Positions 1 to 11,519 of a DNA stretch of 64,000 bases are shown one piece after another. The notes under the pieces are model-generated. The model saw only the letters and a program-made list of their open reading frames with translations. It was not told the DNA's origin and made no database searches. The translations under genes were made by a program, and so were the position numbers. Source of the DNA: Globodera rostochiensis (Eukaryota; Nematoda; Chromadorea; Rhabditida; Heteroderidae). Positions within the stretch are counted from its first letter, which is position 1; each line of letters opens with the position of its first letter. Location: contig JAEVLN010000034.1 in assembly GCA_018350325.1 (NCBI GenBank), positions 434,001-498,000 on the forward strand, read 5' to 3'.

Positions 1-2949
1 AGTCCATATTTGAAGTTTTTTAGTCCATATTTGAAGTTTTTTAGTCCATATTTGAAGTTTTTTAGTCCATATTTGAAGTTTTTTAGTCCATATTTGAAGT
101 TTTTTAGTCCATATTTGAAGTTTTTTAGTCCATATTTGAAGTTTTTTAGTCCATATTTGAAGTTTTTTAGTCCATATTTGAAGTTTTTTTAGTCCATATT
201 TGAAGTTTTTTTAGTCCATATTTGAAGTTTTTTAGTCCATATTTGAAGTTTTTTAGTCCATATTTGAAGTTTTTTAGTCCATATTTGAAGTTTTTTAGTC
301 CATATTTGAAGTTTTTTAGTCCATATTTGAAGTTTTTTAGTCCATATTTGAAGTTTTTTAGTCCATATTTGAAGTTTTTTAGTCCATATTTGAAGTTTTT
401 TAGTCATATTTGAAGTTTTTTAGTCCATATTTGAAGTTTTTTAGTCCATATTTGAAGTTTTTTAGTCCATATTTGAAGTTTTTTAGTCCATATTTGAAGT
501 TTTTTTAGTCCATATTTGAAGTTTTTTAGTCCATATTTGAAGTTTTTAGTCCATATTTGAAGTTTTTTAGTCCATATTTGAAGTTTTTAGTCCATATTTG
601 AAGTTTTTTAGTCCATATTTGAAGTTTTTTTAGTCCATATTTGAAGTTTTTTAGTCCATATTTGAAGTTTTTTAGTCCATATTTGAAGTTTTTTAGTCCA
701 TATTTGAAGTTTTTTAGTCCATATTTGAAGTTTTTTAGTCCATATTGAAGTTTTTTAGTCCATATTTGAAGTTTTTTAGTCCATATTTGAAGTTTTTTAG
801 TCCATATTTGAAGTTTTTAGTCCATATTTGAAGTTTTTTAGTCCCATATTTGAAGTTTTTTAGTCCATATTTGAAGTTTTTTAGTCCATATTTGAAGTTT
901 TAGTCCATTTGAGTAGTCCATATTTGAAGTTTTTTAGTCCATATTTGAAGTTTTTTAGTCCATATTTGAAGTTTTTTAGTCCATATTTGAAGTTTTTTAG
1001 TCCATATTTGAAGTTTTTTAGTCCATATTTGAAGTTTTTTAGTCCATATTTGAAGTTTTTTAGTCCATATTTGAAGTTTTTTAGTCCATATTTGAAGTTT
1101 TTAGTCCATATTTGAAGTTTTTTAGTCCATATTTGAAGTTTTTAGTCCATATTGAATGTTTTGTAGTCCATATTTGGAAGTTTTGTAGTCCATAGTTGAA
1201 GTTTTTTAGTCCATATTTGAAGTTTTTTTAGTCCATATTTGAAGTTTTTTAGTCCATATTTGAAGTTTTGTTAGTCCATATTTTGAAGTTTTTTAGTCCA
1301 TATTGAAGTTTTTTAGTCCATATTGGAAGTTTTTAGTCCTATTTGAAGTTTTTTTAGTCCATATTTGAAGTTTTTTAGTCATATTTGAAGTTTTTTAGTC
1401 CAAGATTTGAAGTTTTTTAGTCCATAATTTCTTTTTTAGTCCATATTTGAAGTTTTTTAGTCCATATTTGAAGTTTTTTTAGTCCATATTTGAAGTTTTT
1501 TAGTCCATATTTGAAGTGTTTTTTAGTCCATATTTGAAGTTTTTTAGTCCATATTTGAAGTTTTTAGTCCATATTTGAAGTTTTTTAGTCCATATTTGAA
1601 GTTTTTTAGTCCATTTTGAAGTTTTTTAGTCCATATTTGAAGTTTTTTAGTCCATATTTGAAGTTTTTTAGTCCATATTTGAAGTTTTTTAGTCCATATT
1701 TGAAGTTTTTTAGTCCATATTTGAAGTTTTTTAGTCCATATTTGAAGTTTTTAGTCCATATTTGAAGTTTTTTAGTCCATATTTGAAGTTTTTTTAGTCC
1801 ATATTTGAAGTTTTTTAGTCCATATTTGAAGTTTTTAGGCCATATTGAAGTTTTTTAGTCAATATTTGAAGTTTTTTAGTCCATATTTGAAGTTTTTTTA
1901 GTCCATATTTGAAGTTTTTTAGTCCATATTTGAAGTTTTTTAGTCCATATTTGAAGTTTTTTTAGTCCATATTTGAAGTTTTTTTAGTCCATATTTGAAG
2001 TTTTTTAGTCCATATTTGAAGTTTTTTAGTCCATATTTGAGTCCAATTGAAGTTTTTAGTCCCATATTGAAGTTTTTTAGTCCATATTTGAAGTTTTTTA
2101 GTCCATATTTGAAGTTTTTTTAGTCCATATTTGAAGTTTTTTAGTCCATATTTGAAGTTTTTTTAGTCCATATTTGAAGTTTTTTAGTCCATATTTGAAG
2201 TTTTTTAGTCCATATTTGAAGTTTTTTTAGTCCAATTTGAAGTTTTTTAGTCCATATTTGAAGTGTTTTAGTCCATATTTGAAGTTTTTTAGTCCATATT
2301 TGAAGTTTTTTAGTCCATATTTGAAGTTTTTTAGTCCATATTTGAAGTTTTTTCAGTCCATATTGAAGTTTTTTTTAGTCCATATTTGAAGTTTTTTAGT
2401 CCATATTGAAGTTTTTTTAGTCCATATTTGAAGTTTTTTAGTCCATATTTTGAAGTTTTTTTTAGTCCATATTTTGAAGTTTTTTAGTCCATATTTGAAG
2501 TTTTTTTAGTCCAGATTGAAGTTTTTTAGTCCATATTTGAAGTTTTTTTAGTCCATATTTTGACGTTTTTAGTCCATATTTGAAGTTTTTTAGTCCATAT
2601 TGAAGTTTTTTAGTCCATATTTGAAGTTTTTAGTCCATATTTGAAAGGTTTTTTTAGTCCATATTTGAAGTTTTTTAGTCCATATTTGAAGTTAATTTTT
2701 TAGTCCATATTGAAGTTTTTTAGTCCAATTTGAAGTTTTTAAGTTTTTAGTCCATATTTGAAGTTTTTTTAGTCCATATTTGAAGTTTTTTAGTCCATAT
2801 TTGAAGTTTTTTAGTCCATATTTGAAGTTTTTTAGTCCATATTTGAAGTTTTTTAGTCCATATTTGAAGTTTTTTAGTCCATATTTGAAGTTTTTTAGTC
2901 CATATTTGAAGTTTTTTAGTCCATATTTGAAGTAAGTTTTTTAGTCCAT
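1..2949. repeat. 21-bp AT-rich satellite array
   Basis: About 140 head-to-tail copies of a 21-bp unit (AGTCCATATTTGAAG followed by six T). Variation is mostly in the T run and in single-base indels. Copies are more divergent around 1150-1450 and 2030-2700 and more uniform at the left edge. The array continues beyond the left window edge and ends sharply at 2949. Open frames across it only translate the repeat and are not genes. Confidence 0.98.
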
Positions 2950-4233
2950 GCCGCGCTCCCGTTATAGTGAATGTACAATGTTTAACTTGCCCCCTTTTTG
3001 TTTCATTTATTCAAAATGTTTTAATTGGCACTTTTTAGCATTTAGAAATTAACGCAATCGTTCAAAATGATCAATCGATTCATTCGCAATTTTCTGAACG
3101 GCCAGCACATTATTTGCAAGGTTTGCTAATTTTTTTTTTTTTTTTTTAATTTTGGGTTTGATTCAGTTTTGGCCACGGGAGACATTAGAAAAAAGCGTAA
3201 AAACATTTCAACATTTATTTCGTTTTTCGATAAATTTTTCATCCAAAAAGAATGGATTCGACCATTACTTGCGTTTTCGATGTAATTTTGTGCTTTTTGA
3301 ATGATTTTAAGGCCAAATTTGATTTTTGCAAAATTTTGAATTTTTCAAAAATTGTCTCTAATTTGGGTCCGGTGTGACTTGGAAAATTTTTTTTCCAAAA
3401 AATTTTCCGGACCCTATTAATTAGGTTTGTATTCCCCCTTTTAGTCTTTTTTCCAAAAATTTTTTGTTTTAATTTTATCATCAATATGCCTTTTACAAAT
3501 AGTTAAACGGTAACACGAATCCGAGCTCGGATTTCGGGAATTCCGAACGAACCCCGAACTCTTTCGACTTTCAGAAACGAAAAATAATTTATGTTCATAA
3601 ACCAAAAAGCTTAAAATCTTCAAAAGAATGCACGCGAAAACGTTTAAAAAAACAATTCATTTGTTAACGGAGTAAAAATGATCCAACCCAAAAAAAGGTT
3701 GTTTTTGAAATTCAAAAAAATGTTCGAATTCGGAGGTTCGGGGTTCGACATTCGCAAAATCCGGGCTCGGGTAAATTCAGATTCTACGCCCCCCGAAGAG
3801 CCATAGAAGCATCTTTTTATTGACGGGGAAATTTTTAGTTTGTTTTCAAAAAATCGTTCACTATTCGAACTTTTGCCAAAATTTTCGCTTTTTTTTGTTT
3901 GTTGCACACTATTAGGAAAAACGCACACGAAAATGCTCGAGGAGTTGGAGGGGTTCGGATTTTTTTTAAAAAAAAGCGATGGATTAATCGAAATTGCAAT
4001 GAATTGGAAATTTTTTTTTCTTATTTTAGCAGTAATATTTGAATCCTTCCTTTTCGAAAAAAGCACCTTTAAGCTTAACCTTTCGTAAAATTTCATTCGG
4101 AAAATATTTTAATGCCAAAAAAACATTGTTTTTTTTTGTGTAGGTTCAACACGTTCAAGCTGTACGTGTGGTGTTTTTGCATCAATGCAACAAAAATGTG
4201 TGCCCGGCAGCCGTTATTTCATGCGGCGCTCGC
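2950..4233. other. Unique and low-complexity DNA upstream of the PUF gene
   Basis: No gene is supported here. Several diverged copies of a dispersed TTCGAA-rich motif (TTCGAA, then GGGTCCGGGGTTCGA-like sequence) occur near 3520-3560 and 3720-3770. The short open frames lack introns, conserved motifs or good codon structure. Confidence 0.6.
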
Positions 4234-7200
4234 ATGGCGTCCTCGTCATCTTCGTCCAGTAAATTTTGGACATTTGAGTCCCCCAAAAAAATTAACCCAC
4301 AGAGAAAATATTCAATTTTTTTTGAGCCAGTTTTGAGTTTTTTCTTAGAAAGTTTGCAATTTCAGACCGGCCAAGCCACCGTTCCGAGCTGTTGGACGCG
4401 TACCACAACAAGCGTACAGACAACCTTCAACTCGCCGATTTGGGCAAGGACGCCGTGGCGTTTGCGCTGGACCCGCACGGTTCAAGGTGGGCATTGTTGG
4501 GGGTGAACGATTTGAACAGCCCGGGCTGGCGCCTTCCATGGCATGTTAACTTTCTTCAACTTCCATCGAATTAGACAAATTCAATACCATTCGAAAGCGT
4601 TCGATTTCGGTGATTTGAAGATGGCATTAAGCCTAAACTAATCAAACAAAACACTAAATAGTCATGGCCAACAAAAATTCAGTAAAATGGATAAGCTATT
4701 ATTGATTGAATATCGATTTTCCGTTAACATTTTGCCAGGTTTATCCAGCAAAAGTTGGAGCGTGCCAATCCGACGGAAAAGGCTCAATTTGTGGACGCAT
4801 TGCGTGGCCACGTTTTGACATTGGCCCAGCAAGTGTACGGCTGTTACGTGATCCGAAAGGCGTTGGAATCGGTGGACAAAGCGTCGCAGATTAAGGCAAA
4901 TCATTTAGCGTTAGAGTCTGATCAAATTTCAAAAACCGAGACTTTTCGAGATTTTGAGATTTTATTATTTAGATAATCAATGAGATATCGGCGCAAGTGG
5001 CTACCCTGTCCCTTCATGAATACGGTAATTGGGTGATCCGATGTGTGATTGAACACTGCACGGAGCAGCAAAAGCGTCCCGTGCTGGAACAACTGCTTGA
5101 CAATGTGCCCTGTTTGGTCATGGATCAATATGGCAGCTACGTGATCCAACATGTGATTGAACATGGACTGCCCGAAGACCGCGGGCGCATTGTGCGCAAT
5201 CTGCAGGAGGACATTATGAAATATGCACAGGACAAGTTCGGCTGCCTCGTCATCTTGAAGTGTTTGATTTGCGGGACGGCGGATCAGAAACGGGCGCTGT
5301 TCGACAACGTTTGGGTGGGGTGAGTTGCTGCTTTTTTGCCTTTAAATGTAGGGTTGAGCGGGACCGGGACCAGTACTGAAACGTCTTTGCTGGGACTGAA
5401 ATTTAGTCCTGGTTTTTTTTTGTTGTTGACCGAGACTAATTTAGTGTCCCGGTCCCGTAAAAGGTTGAAGCAAAATTTCTAAATGAAATAACCAAATTTG
5501 GGACTTAAAGTTATATTTTTCAAACAGAGGGCCGCAGACACTTCAAAATGTTCGACAGTTGATGGCTGACGAATTTGGCCATTACGTGATTGAGGTCCTC
5601 CCGAATATTCATTAGTCGTAGTATCCGAATCTGACCTCTCTTTCTGACCGGTTCCGAACCCCGGACCCGAATTCGAACATTTAAAAAAAGATTTTACAAT
5701 TGATGATAATTCAGTAAACCAAAACGGGTTCTTTTCGGTTATGAGCAGTGTTTTGCTGTTCCAACAATTTTGGATCTGTTCCTGTTCCTGTTCTGTTCTC
5801 AAATTTTAGAACAGCCTATCTGTTCTGTTCCTGTTCTGTTCCGACCTCGAGAACAGGAACAGGAACAGAACAGAGTAAACTGTTCTTAGACTGTTCCAAA
5901 TCAAAATTTTTCCGAGTGAAATTCAGTCTGAAATTTTAATTGATGATACATTGTACAAAGTGTTCAATCACTTGCTAGTGATGCTCGAGACCTATATTTA
6001 CCGAGACTTGACCCCGAGACTCGAGAATTGACTCCCAAAAATCCGAGACTTTTACCAAAATATTTTAAGTTAGGTTTATAAGGTTGCTCCTCGACTCCCT
6101 GGGAGCCGGGGATGTCGGGGTTGGTCATATCGAGGGTTGGGGACGACAGAATTTTGAGAACGGGGAGCAATTTTAGTGAAAAAATTAAATTTTTTTTGGC
6201 ACTTCTGCTTTCTTCTGGAGGGAGGGGGGTCGGCGGTGCCGATAGGCGCCGCCGAGAAAATTTTGAATTTTTGACTTAATTTGTTAAGGGATTTGCAACC
6301 ATTTTTTGAAGCTTTTTAGAATTGGGAGGGGTGCGGGGAATTTTTTTTAAGATTTTGATGGAATTGTTAAAAAAGTCGGGGGTTCGAACCACAGCCCCAG
6401 GCATCACTCACCATTATACGAAAAAAAATTAAATAGATTTTCACTAGATAAAGTTGAACCTTAGACAAAATTCAATCACGTCACTCAGTTTAACCACTGC
6501 GCCACGTGAGATCACAATGGATTCTTGGAAAATTTTAAATATATTACTCAAAAGTTCAATTCTTCAATTTTTACCCTGTTCTAGCTTGGCCTGTTCTGTT
6601 CCTGTTCCGAGGATTTTAAATATGTTCCTGTTCCTGTGCTGTTCTGAAATCTTAGAACAGAACAGAACAGGAACAGACAGGCCAAGCTGGAACAGCAAAA
6701 CACTGGTTATGAGGCAACAAACAAAACAACAAAAAAAAAATTTTTTAAACCAACAAAAATATGTTTTAAGTGTTTCTAGGGATAATCGGGGTCGTAGAAT
6801 CCGAATCCGACCCCCATTTCAACCTTCTTTTTTTTTTTTGCATTTTCCCATTTTACTCGTCGAAATGTCACTGAATTCGATGAAATTTGCAAAACATCGT
6901 CAAATTTATGCCACTAATTTGTAGGCTGATATTCTTTATTCTGCACAATGCAAATCAAAAAAAAAAAAATTTTTCGAAAAATTGTTCAAGTTCGGGTTAA
7001 GGGTTCGAATTCGTCGTAATGGAAGTCAGAGTTTTACCCAGAATCTAGAAGGAATGTGATTCGTCGCTCTACTCTCATTTTGAACACTTGTGGAAAGATT
7101 CAAAAGGGAAATTACCTAATTAAGAAAAAAAAAAATTCAGAAATTTTTCGAGTACGGCACGGACGATCAGAAGGCTCAGCTGGTGGACGCGCTGCGTGGC

Positions 7201-9029
7201 CACGTGTTGGAATTGGCCCTGCAAATGTACGGCTCTTACATGATCCGAAAGGCATTGAATACGGTGGACAAAGCGTCACAAATTGAGGCAAAATTTATTG
7301 GAAATAATTAAATTACATTTTCGAGGAGGCTTTTAATTTTATTTAAAAATTATTGATTAAATTCTTTTAAAGATAATCGAAGAACTGACGCCCCGTTCGT
7401 GTGTGATCAGATGCATCAAAGATCAGTATGGAGCCTACGTCATGAACATGGTAATTAAATATACAACAATTTTATTAAAATGTGTTGTTTGATTAACCGG
7501 GGCCCCCGGGTTTGGGCCATTTGAAACTGTTAAAGATTTTTCGCAGATAATTGAACTCATCGAACCACAACGGCTTCAATTTGTCGTTGATGCCATACTG
7601 TCCAGTCCGTCGGATTCGGTACATTTTTATCAGATTTTGTTTGTTAGTTTAAAAAAAAACTATTTTAAAACATTTATTAATTTTCTAATTCTCAAAAGCT
7701 TCCTTCGTTCCTTCGCATCCCAGCAGGTTGCCTCCCTGTCTCTTCATGAATACGGTAGTCGGGTGATCCGACATGTGCTTGAACACTGCGCGGAGCAGCA
7801 AAAGCGTCCCGTGTTGGAACAACTGCTTGACAATGTGCCCACTTTGATCACGGATAAGCATGGCAGCTTTGTGATCCAACTTGTACTTGAGCATGGACGT
7901 CCCGAAGACCGGGAGCGCATTGTGCGCAGTCTGCATGAGAAAGTTCTTCCTAATATAAATTCCTAAATATTGCCTTGTAAATTAGTAAAATATTTAAATA
8001 CCCTTAAAAGGTCACCTGCCTATCCCTCCATAAATACGGTAATCTGGTGGTCCAACGTATTCTTGAACACTGCACGGAGCAGCAAAAGCGTCCCGTGTTG
8101 GAACAACTGCTTGACAATGTGCCCAGTTTGGTCGCGGATCAGTATGGCAACTACGTGATCCAATATGTGGTTGAGCATGGACGTCCCGAAGACCGGGAGC
8201 GCATTGTGCGCTGTCTGCACGAGAATGTGCCCACTTTAGTCACTGATCAGTATGGCAGCTACGTGATCGAACTTGTACTTGAACATGGACGTCCCGAAGA
8301 CCGGGAGCGCATTGTGCGCAGTCTGCAGGGGGGCATTCTGAAGAACATACATCGCAAAAGCATTTGCAGCATAATCGAAAAATGTTTGATTTTTGGGACG
8401 ACGGAGCAGAAAAATGCGTTGATTGACCAAGTTTGTGCGGAGTGAGTTTTTTTCCGGGAATCCGAAAAACTGAATTTTTACGGTTTTCTGTTCAGCGACG
8501 GCACTGGAAAGACGCCTTTGTTGCAAATGATGAAGAAACAGTTCGCCAACGACGTCGTGGTCAAAATGGTGGACGGCGCGGACTCTGCGCATCGGGACAA
8601 AATGATGTTCGCCATCGAAGAACACATTCCGGCACTGCTCCGCTTAAAAACACAGGAATTAGAGCAGCAGAGTGAGTTTGTGTTCGCTTTTCTGCGCCTT
8701 TTGCATTTCGTGAATCAATTTATTCGTCGTTATCGATTTTGTCTCTCGGGAATTAATTCATTTTCTCTCTACCATGGCGCTAGCGCTGCGCGAGAGTCTC
8801 GATTCGAGAAATTTCTCGGTTTTTTTGGGTCTCGGTGTCATTTCTCGGTCTCGAGTCTCGGTAAATTTTGGGTCTCGTGCAGCACTATTATAAATGATGC
8901 ACTTGGTAGCCCTCACTTTTTTGTGTTGATTTGTTAATAATTTGAATTTTTTGAGTTTCAGATCGCTTAAGCAAAGGCGCGGGCGGCGCAATCGCTGACA
9001 AAAAAAGGAAGAAGCCGATTAACGGATAA
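4234..9029 (+). CDS. PUF-family RNA-binding protein with expanded Puf repeats
   Basis: Twelve frame-consistent exons: 4234-4258, 4366-4486, 4739-4895, 4973-5319, 5528-5594, 7141-7287, 7373-7450, 7547-7618, 7724-7942, 8011-8441, 8496-8671, 8962-9029, giving about 635 residues. Pumilio repeats bind 3'UTRs of mRNAs to repress or localise them in the cytoplasm. Hallmarks are DPHGSRFIQQKLE (repeat 1), MYGSYMIRKAL (repeat 3), IKDQYGAYV (repeat 4), DQYGNYVIQYVVEHG (repeat 6) and a repeat-8-like end before a basic tail. The order is not canonical: repeats 1, 3, 5, 6 and 7 come first, then 2-8 with extra copies of 5 and 6, so about 15 repeats instead of eight. Introns after exons 3 and 6 use GC donors; those after exons 5 (GTCCTC) and 9 (GTTCTT) have weak donors. 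A stop at 5612-5614 would end a shorter product if exon 5 is not spliced. The alternative is two adjacent PUF genes, but exon 5 to 6 joins in phase and rebuilds a canonical repeat 2. Confidence 0.85.
5746..6705. mobile_element. hAT-like non-autonomous element with tRNA-like cores
   Basis: The ends are inverted copies of CAGTGTTTTGCTGTTCCA, flanked by the 8-bp direct repeat GTTATGAG at 5738-5745 and 6706-6713, the hallmark of hAT insertion. It lies inside PUF intron 5 and encodes no transposase. The interior holds GAACAG-rich subterminal repeats, a copy of the GC hairpin module at 6228-6290, and two tRNA-like stretches near 6385-6425 and 6460-6516 on the minus strand. Its relative at 59647-60840 shares ends and internal order. 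Confidence 0.9.
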
Positions 9030-9170
9030 TGATGGCGTCCCTTTGATGATTGATTGGATAATTTTTTTTTTTTTGTTCGTAATTAAATTGCTCGTTAAAA
9101 TATACAGAAAAAATATGTACTCGATCTCACGCAATTTAAATTGATAGAGCCAAAAATCTTGTATTTAATG

Positions 9171-9678
9171 CAGGGATGCCAACAAAAATTTTTCAAAATC
9201 AGTACATTGGAATCAAAATATCAGATTTTGGGGTCAAAAATCAGTACATTTTAAAAAATGTCTCAAAATATAATAAATCATTAATTTTTCGCATGAAATG
9301 TGCGTTTTTAACCATATTTCACTCCTCCAACAATTTTTCTCAACAATTCGGGGTTGGAAATTGCAGCTTTTCACATGGATTTTTTTTCAAAAACCTTGCC
9401 GATTTTCGTTTTTCAAAAAAGCAATTTTTTTTGTGAAATCTGTAGGGGGGGGGGGGTCGGCGGTGCCGATAGGCGCCGCCGAGAAAATTTTTGAATTTTC
9501 GACTCAATTTGTTAAGAAAATTGGTCCAAAAATACGAATTATCCTGAAAATCAGTACAAAATCAGTACGCCGAGCTGAAATCAGTACATTTCCGACAAAT
9601 CAGTACATTTTTAATTTGTCAGATTCTGCCTTCTAATATCAGTACATTTCTGATAAATAAGTACAAATGGCATCCCTG
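9171..9678. mobile_element. hAT-like MITE
   Basis: Inverted ends CAGGGATGCC and GGCATCCCTG are flanked by the 8-bp repeat ATTTAATG (9163-9170 and 9679-9686). The interior has many ATCAGTACATT motifs in subterminal positions and a GC hairpin module at about 9457-9515. It sits about 140 bp downstream of the PUF stop codon and has no coding capacity. Confidence 0.9.
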
Positions 9679-9686
9679 ATTTAATG

Positions 9687-10529
9687 TAATTTGTTAAGAA
9701 AATTTGGTCCAAAACTAAAAATTTTTTTGCAAAATTTTTTGGGTAGCGGCGAATGGGAATTTCGACGTTAACCGGACGGCCCGTGTTTTGCCCACCCAAT
9801 TTAGGAGGTAAAGTGAGGAGACCAGACATTGTTCCAAAAATTGAAAAGCTTGTGAATTGTGACCTAAAAATATTTTTAAAAAATTGGAAAAAGTTAAAAG
9901 AATTTTTAAATTGTTTACATCGCTCAGGGATCTGAACCAGGGGTGCTCGTAATTACGAGTTACGAATTACTTACTTTTACGGCGTTAACCGAAATCTCGC
10001 CCAGCCCTGACCGGGAATCCCGCTACTTTTCCCATAGAGTAGGCCGGGATCGGTCGGGATTTTTCTCCCGGATTTTGGAACATCGGTCTTCGTTTTTGAA
10101 AATTCGAAATCCCGATCCTGATCGATTGGGGTCATTTGGGCGCCCGTTATATTAGGGACAGAGGTGATCGAAACTCAGTTTCACCATTGACCTTTCCCCC
10201 AGTCTCAATCCCGGTTAGCCCCGATCCCGGCTCGTACCCGGCGCCCAGTTGTGAGCGCCCGGAAAATATGGACCTGAGCTCCCAGATTCGAAATCACTCA
10301 AAACCACTTTTATATGGTTTCTTAGGTGCTGAAACCGATAGAACAATCAAAAATTTTTTGTCGTTCCGCCTTTAAAACCGGGTTTTGAACGGCTTAAAAA
10401 TTGCCAAAAATGGAGATTTTTGACGTAAATTTTGTCATTTCCCGTCGACCAACCGCAACAATTTCAGTATCATTCGACAGCTCTCGACGAGACAAATCGA
10501 TCTAGATGAAAACGGGACGCAATCAGACG
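9687..10529. other. Intergenic stretch with repeat fragments
   Basis: No gene is supported. It contains fragments of a CCCGATCGGGATTT-type repeat (9990-10250), related to one at 18170-18240. Short open frames here have no recognisable domain. Confidence 0.5.
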
Positions 10530-10905
10530 ACATTTGGATAACGGCCGAATGAGTCCCAGTGTAAAAGAGACACTTCAGTACCGGGGACTAAAATTATGCC
10601 TAATTTAGACAGTAAGGTGGAAAATAGCAGCCAATCGACTACGGCGGTCAATAGGGGGGCGAAACTCCAGAAGAAGTCCGCGCGTGACCCGGCTTGGGGT
10701 CCGCGCGCGCGCCCGCCCCGCGGGTCCCCGCGCGCTCCCCCCCCCCCCCAGTGGCGCTTGTCAGACTTCTTCGCTTCGCCCACCGTCTTGCCCCACAACT
10801 TGCTCCGTCTCCGCATGGTCGATGTTGGCGGGCCGCCAGCGGCCTTTCATTTTTCGGTACTGAAGTGTCCATTTAACACTGGGACTCAGTCGGCTGGTAC
10901 CCGGC
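10530..10905. repeat. GC-rich element with imperfect inverted ends
   Basis: The left arm (10551-10582, beginning GAGTCCCAGTGT) is an imperfect inverted copy of 10856-10887 (ending ACACTGGGACTC), with a few mismatches in 32 bp; the similarity extends outward as GCCGA.TGAGTCCC. The interior (10690-10760) is very GC-rich with CG/GC runs. No clear target duplication was found. Its open frames are low-complexity artefacts. Confidence 0.55.
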
Positions 10906-11177
10906 GCCCAGTTGACCCCAGTCGGAGATTTAGGCTGAACAAAGAGGGTAAGAAGCGAATGAATGAGGGGAAGGAGGCGTCTCGTTGTCGGAGAGTGGAG
11001 GGGAGGCGAGTGACCGCGCCATTTGGACCGCCATGGTCACTCCTCCGTTTGCTTAGCCAATGTCCACCCGTCCGTCCTACCTCCGCTTCATTCTTTCCAT
11101 TCGCCTCACCCCCCCCCCCCCCTTTCCTTTGAATGTACTAAACGAAGAAAAAAAAGTCCGTAGTAGTGACCACAGGG

Positions 11178-11395
11178 ATGGTCGGAATTCCGATTTCCGA
11201 CTCTTTTTTTTTTTGGAGTCGGAATTCCGATTCCCGACATTTTTTGGGGTCGGAATTCCGATTTCCGAAAAAAATTTTAAGGCCTCGGAATTCCGATTTC
11301 CGAAAATTTTAAGGCCTCGGAATTCCGATTTCCGAAAAATTTTAAGGCCTCGGAATTCCGATTTCCGACATTTGTTGAGGTCGTCGGCTCCCATC
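11178..11395. repeat. Short tandem array of GGAATTCCGATTTCCGA units
   Basis: Five or six direct copies of a roughly 40-bp unit built around GGAATTCCGATTTCCGA and AATTTTAAGGCCT. It contains repeated EcoRI-type palindromes. It lies just upstream of the first ANP32-like exon. Confidence 0.8.
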
Positions 11396-11519
11396 TCTGG
11401 TAGTGATCTTCTTCTGTCAATTCTTTTTTATGCTCTTTTTCACCTTTAAATCATAAATTTAGAATAATCCTGTTATATTTTTGAAAAAGGTGTAATTTAA
11501 CATTTTGTAATTGACTGAT

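Noticed and set aside
10..1115. Long open frames encoding repeats of FFSPYLK and the reverse-strand IWTKKLQ
   Set aside because: They only translate the 21-bp satellite, whose unit length is a multiple of three.
8780..8890. Possible MITE with TAGCGCTGCGCGAGAGTCTCG ends in a PUF intron
   Set aside because: The ends are inverted and related to sequence at 57286, but no target duplication could be found, so it is not called as an element.
10596..11132. 178-codon Pro/Arg-rich frame
   Set aside because: Lies over the GC-rich inverted-repeat element and extends through low-complexity sequence; no domain or splice support.
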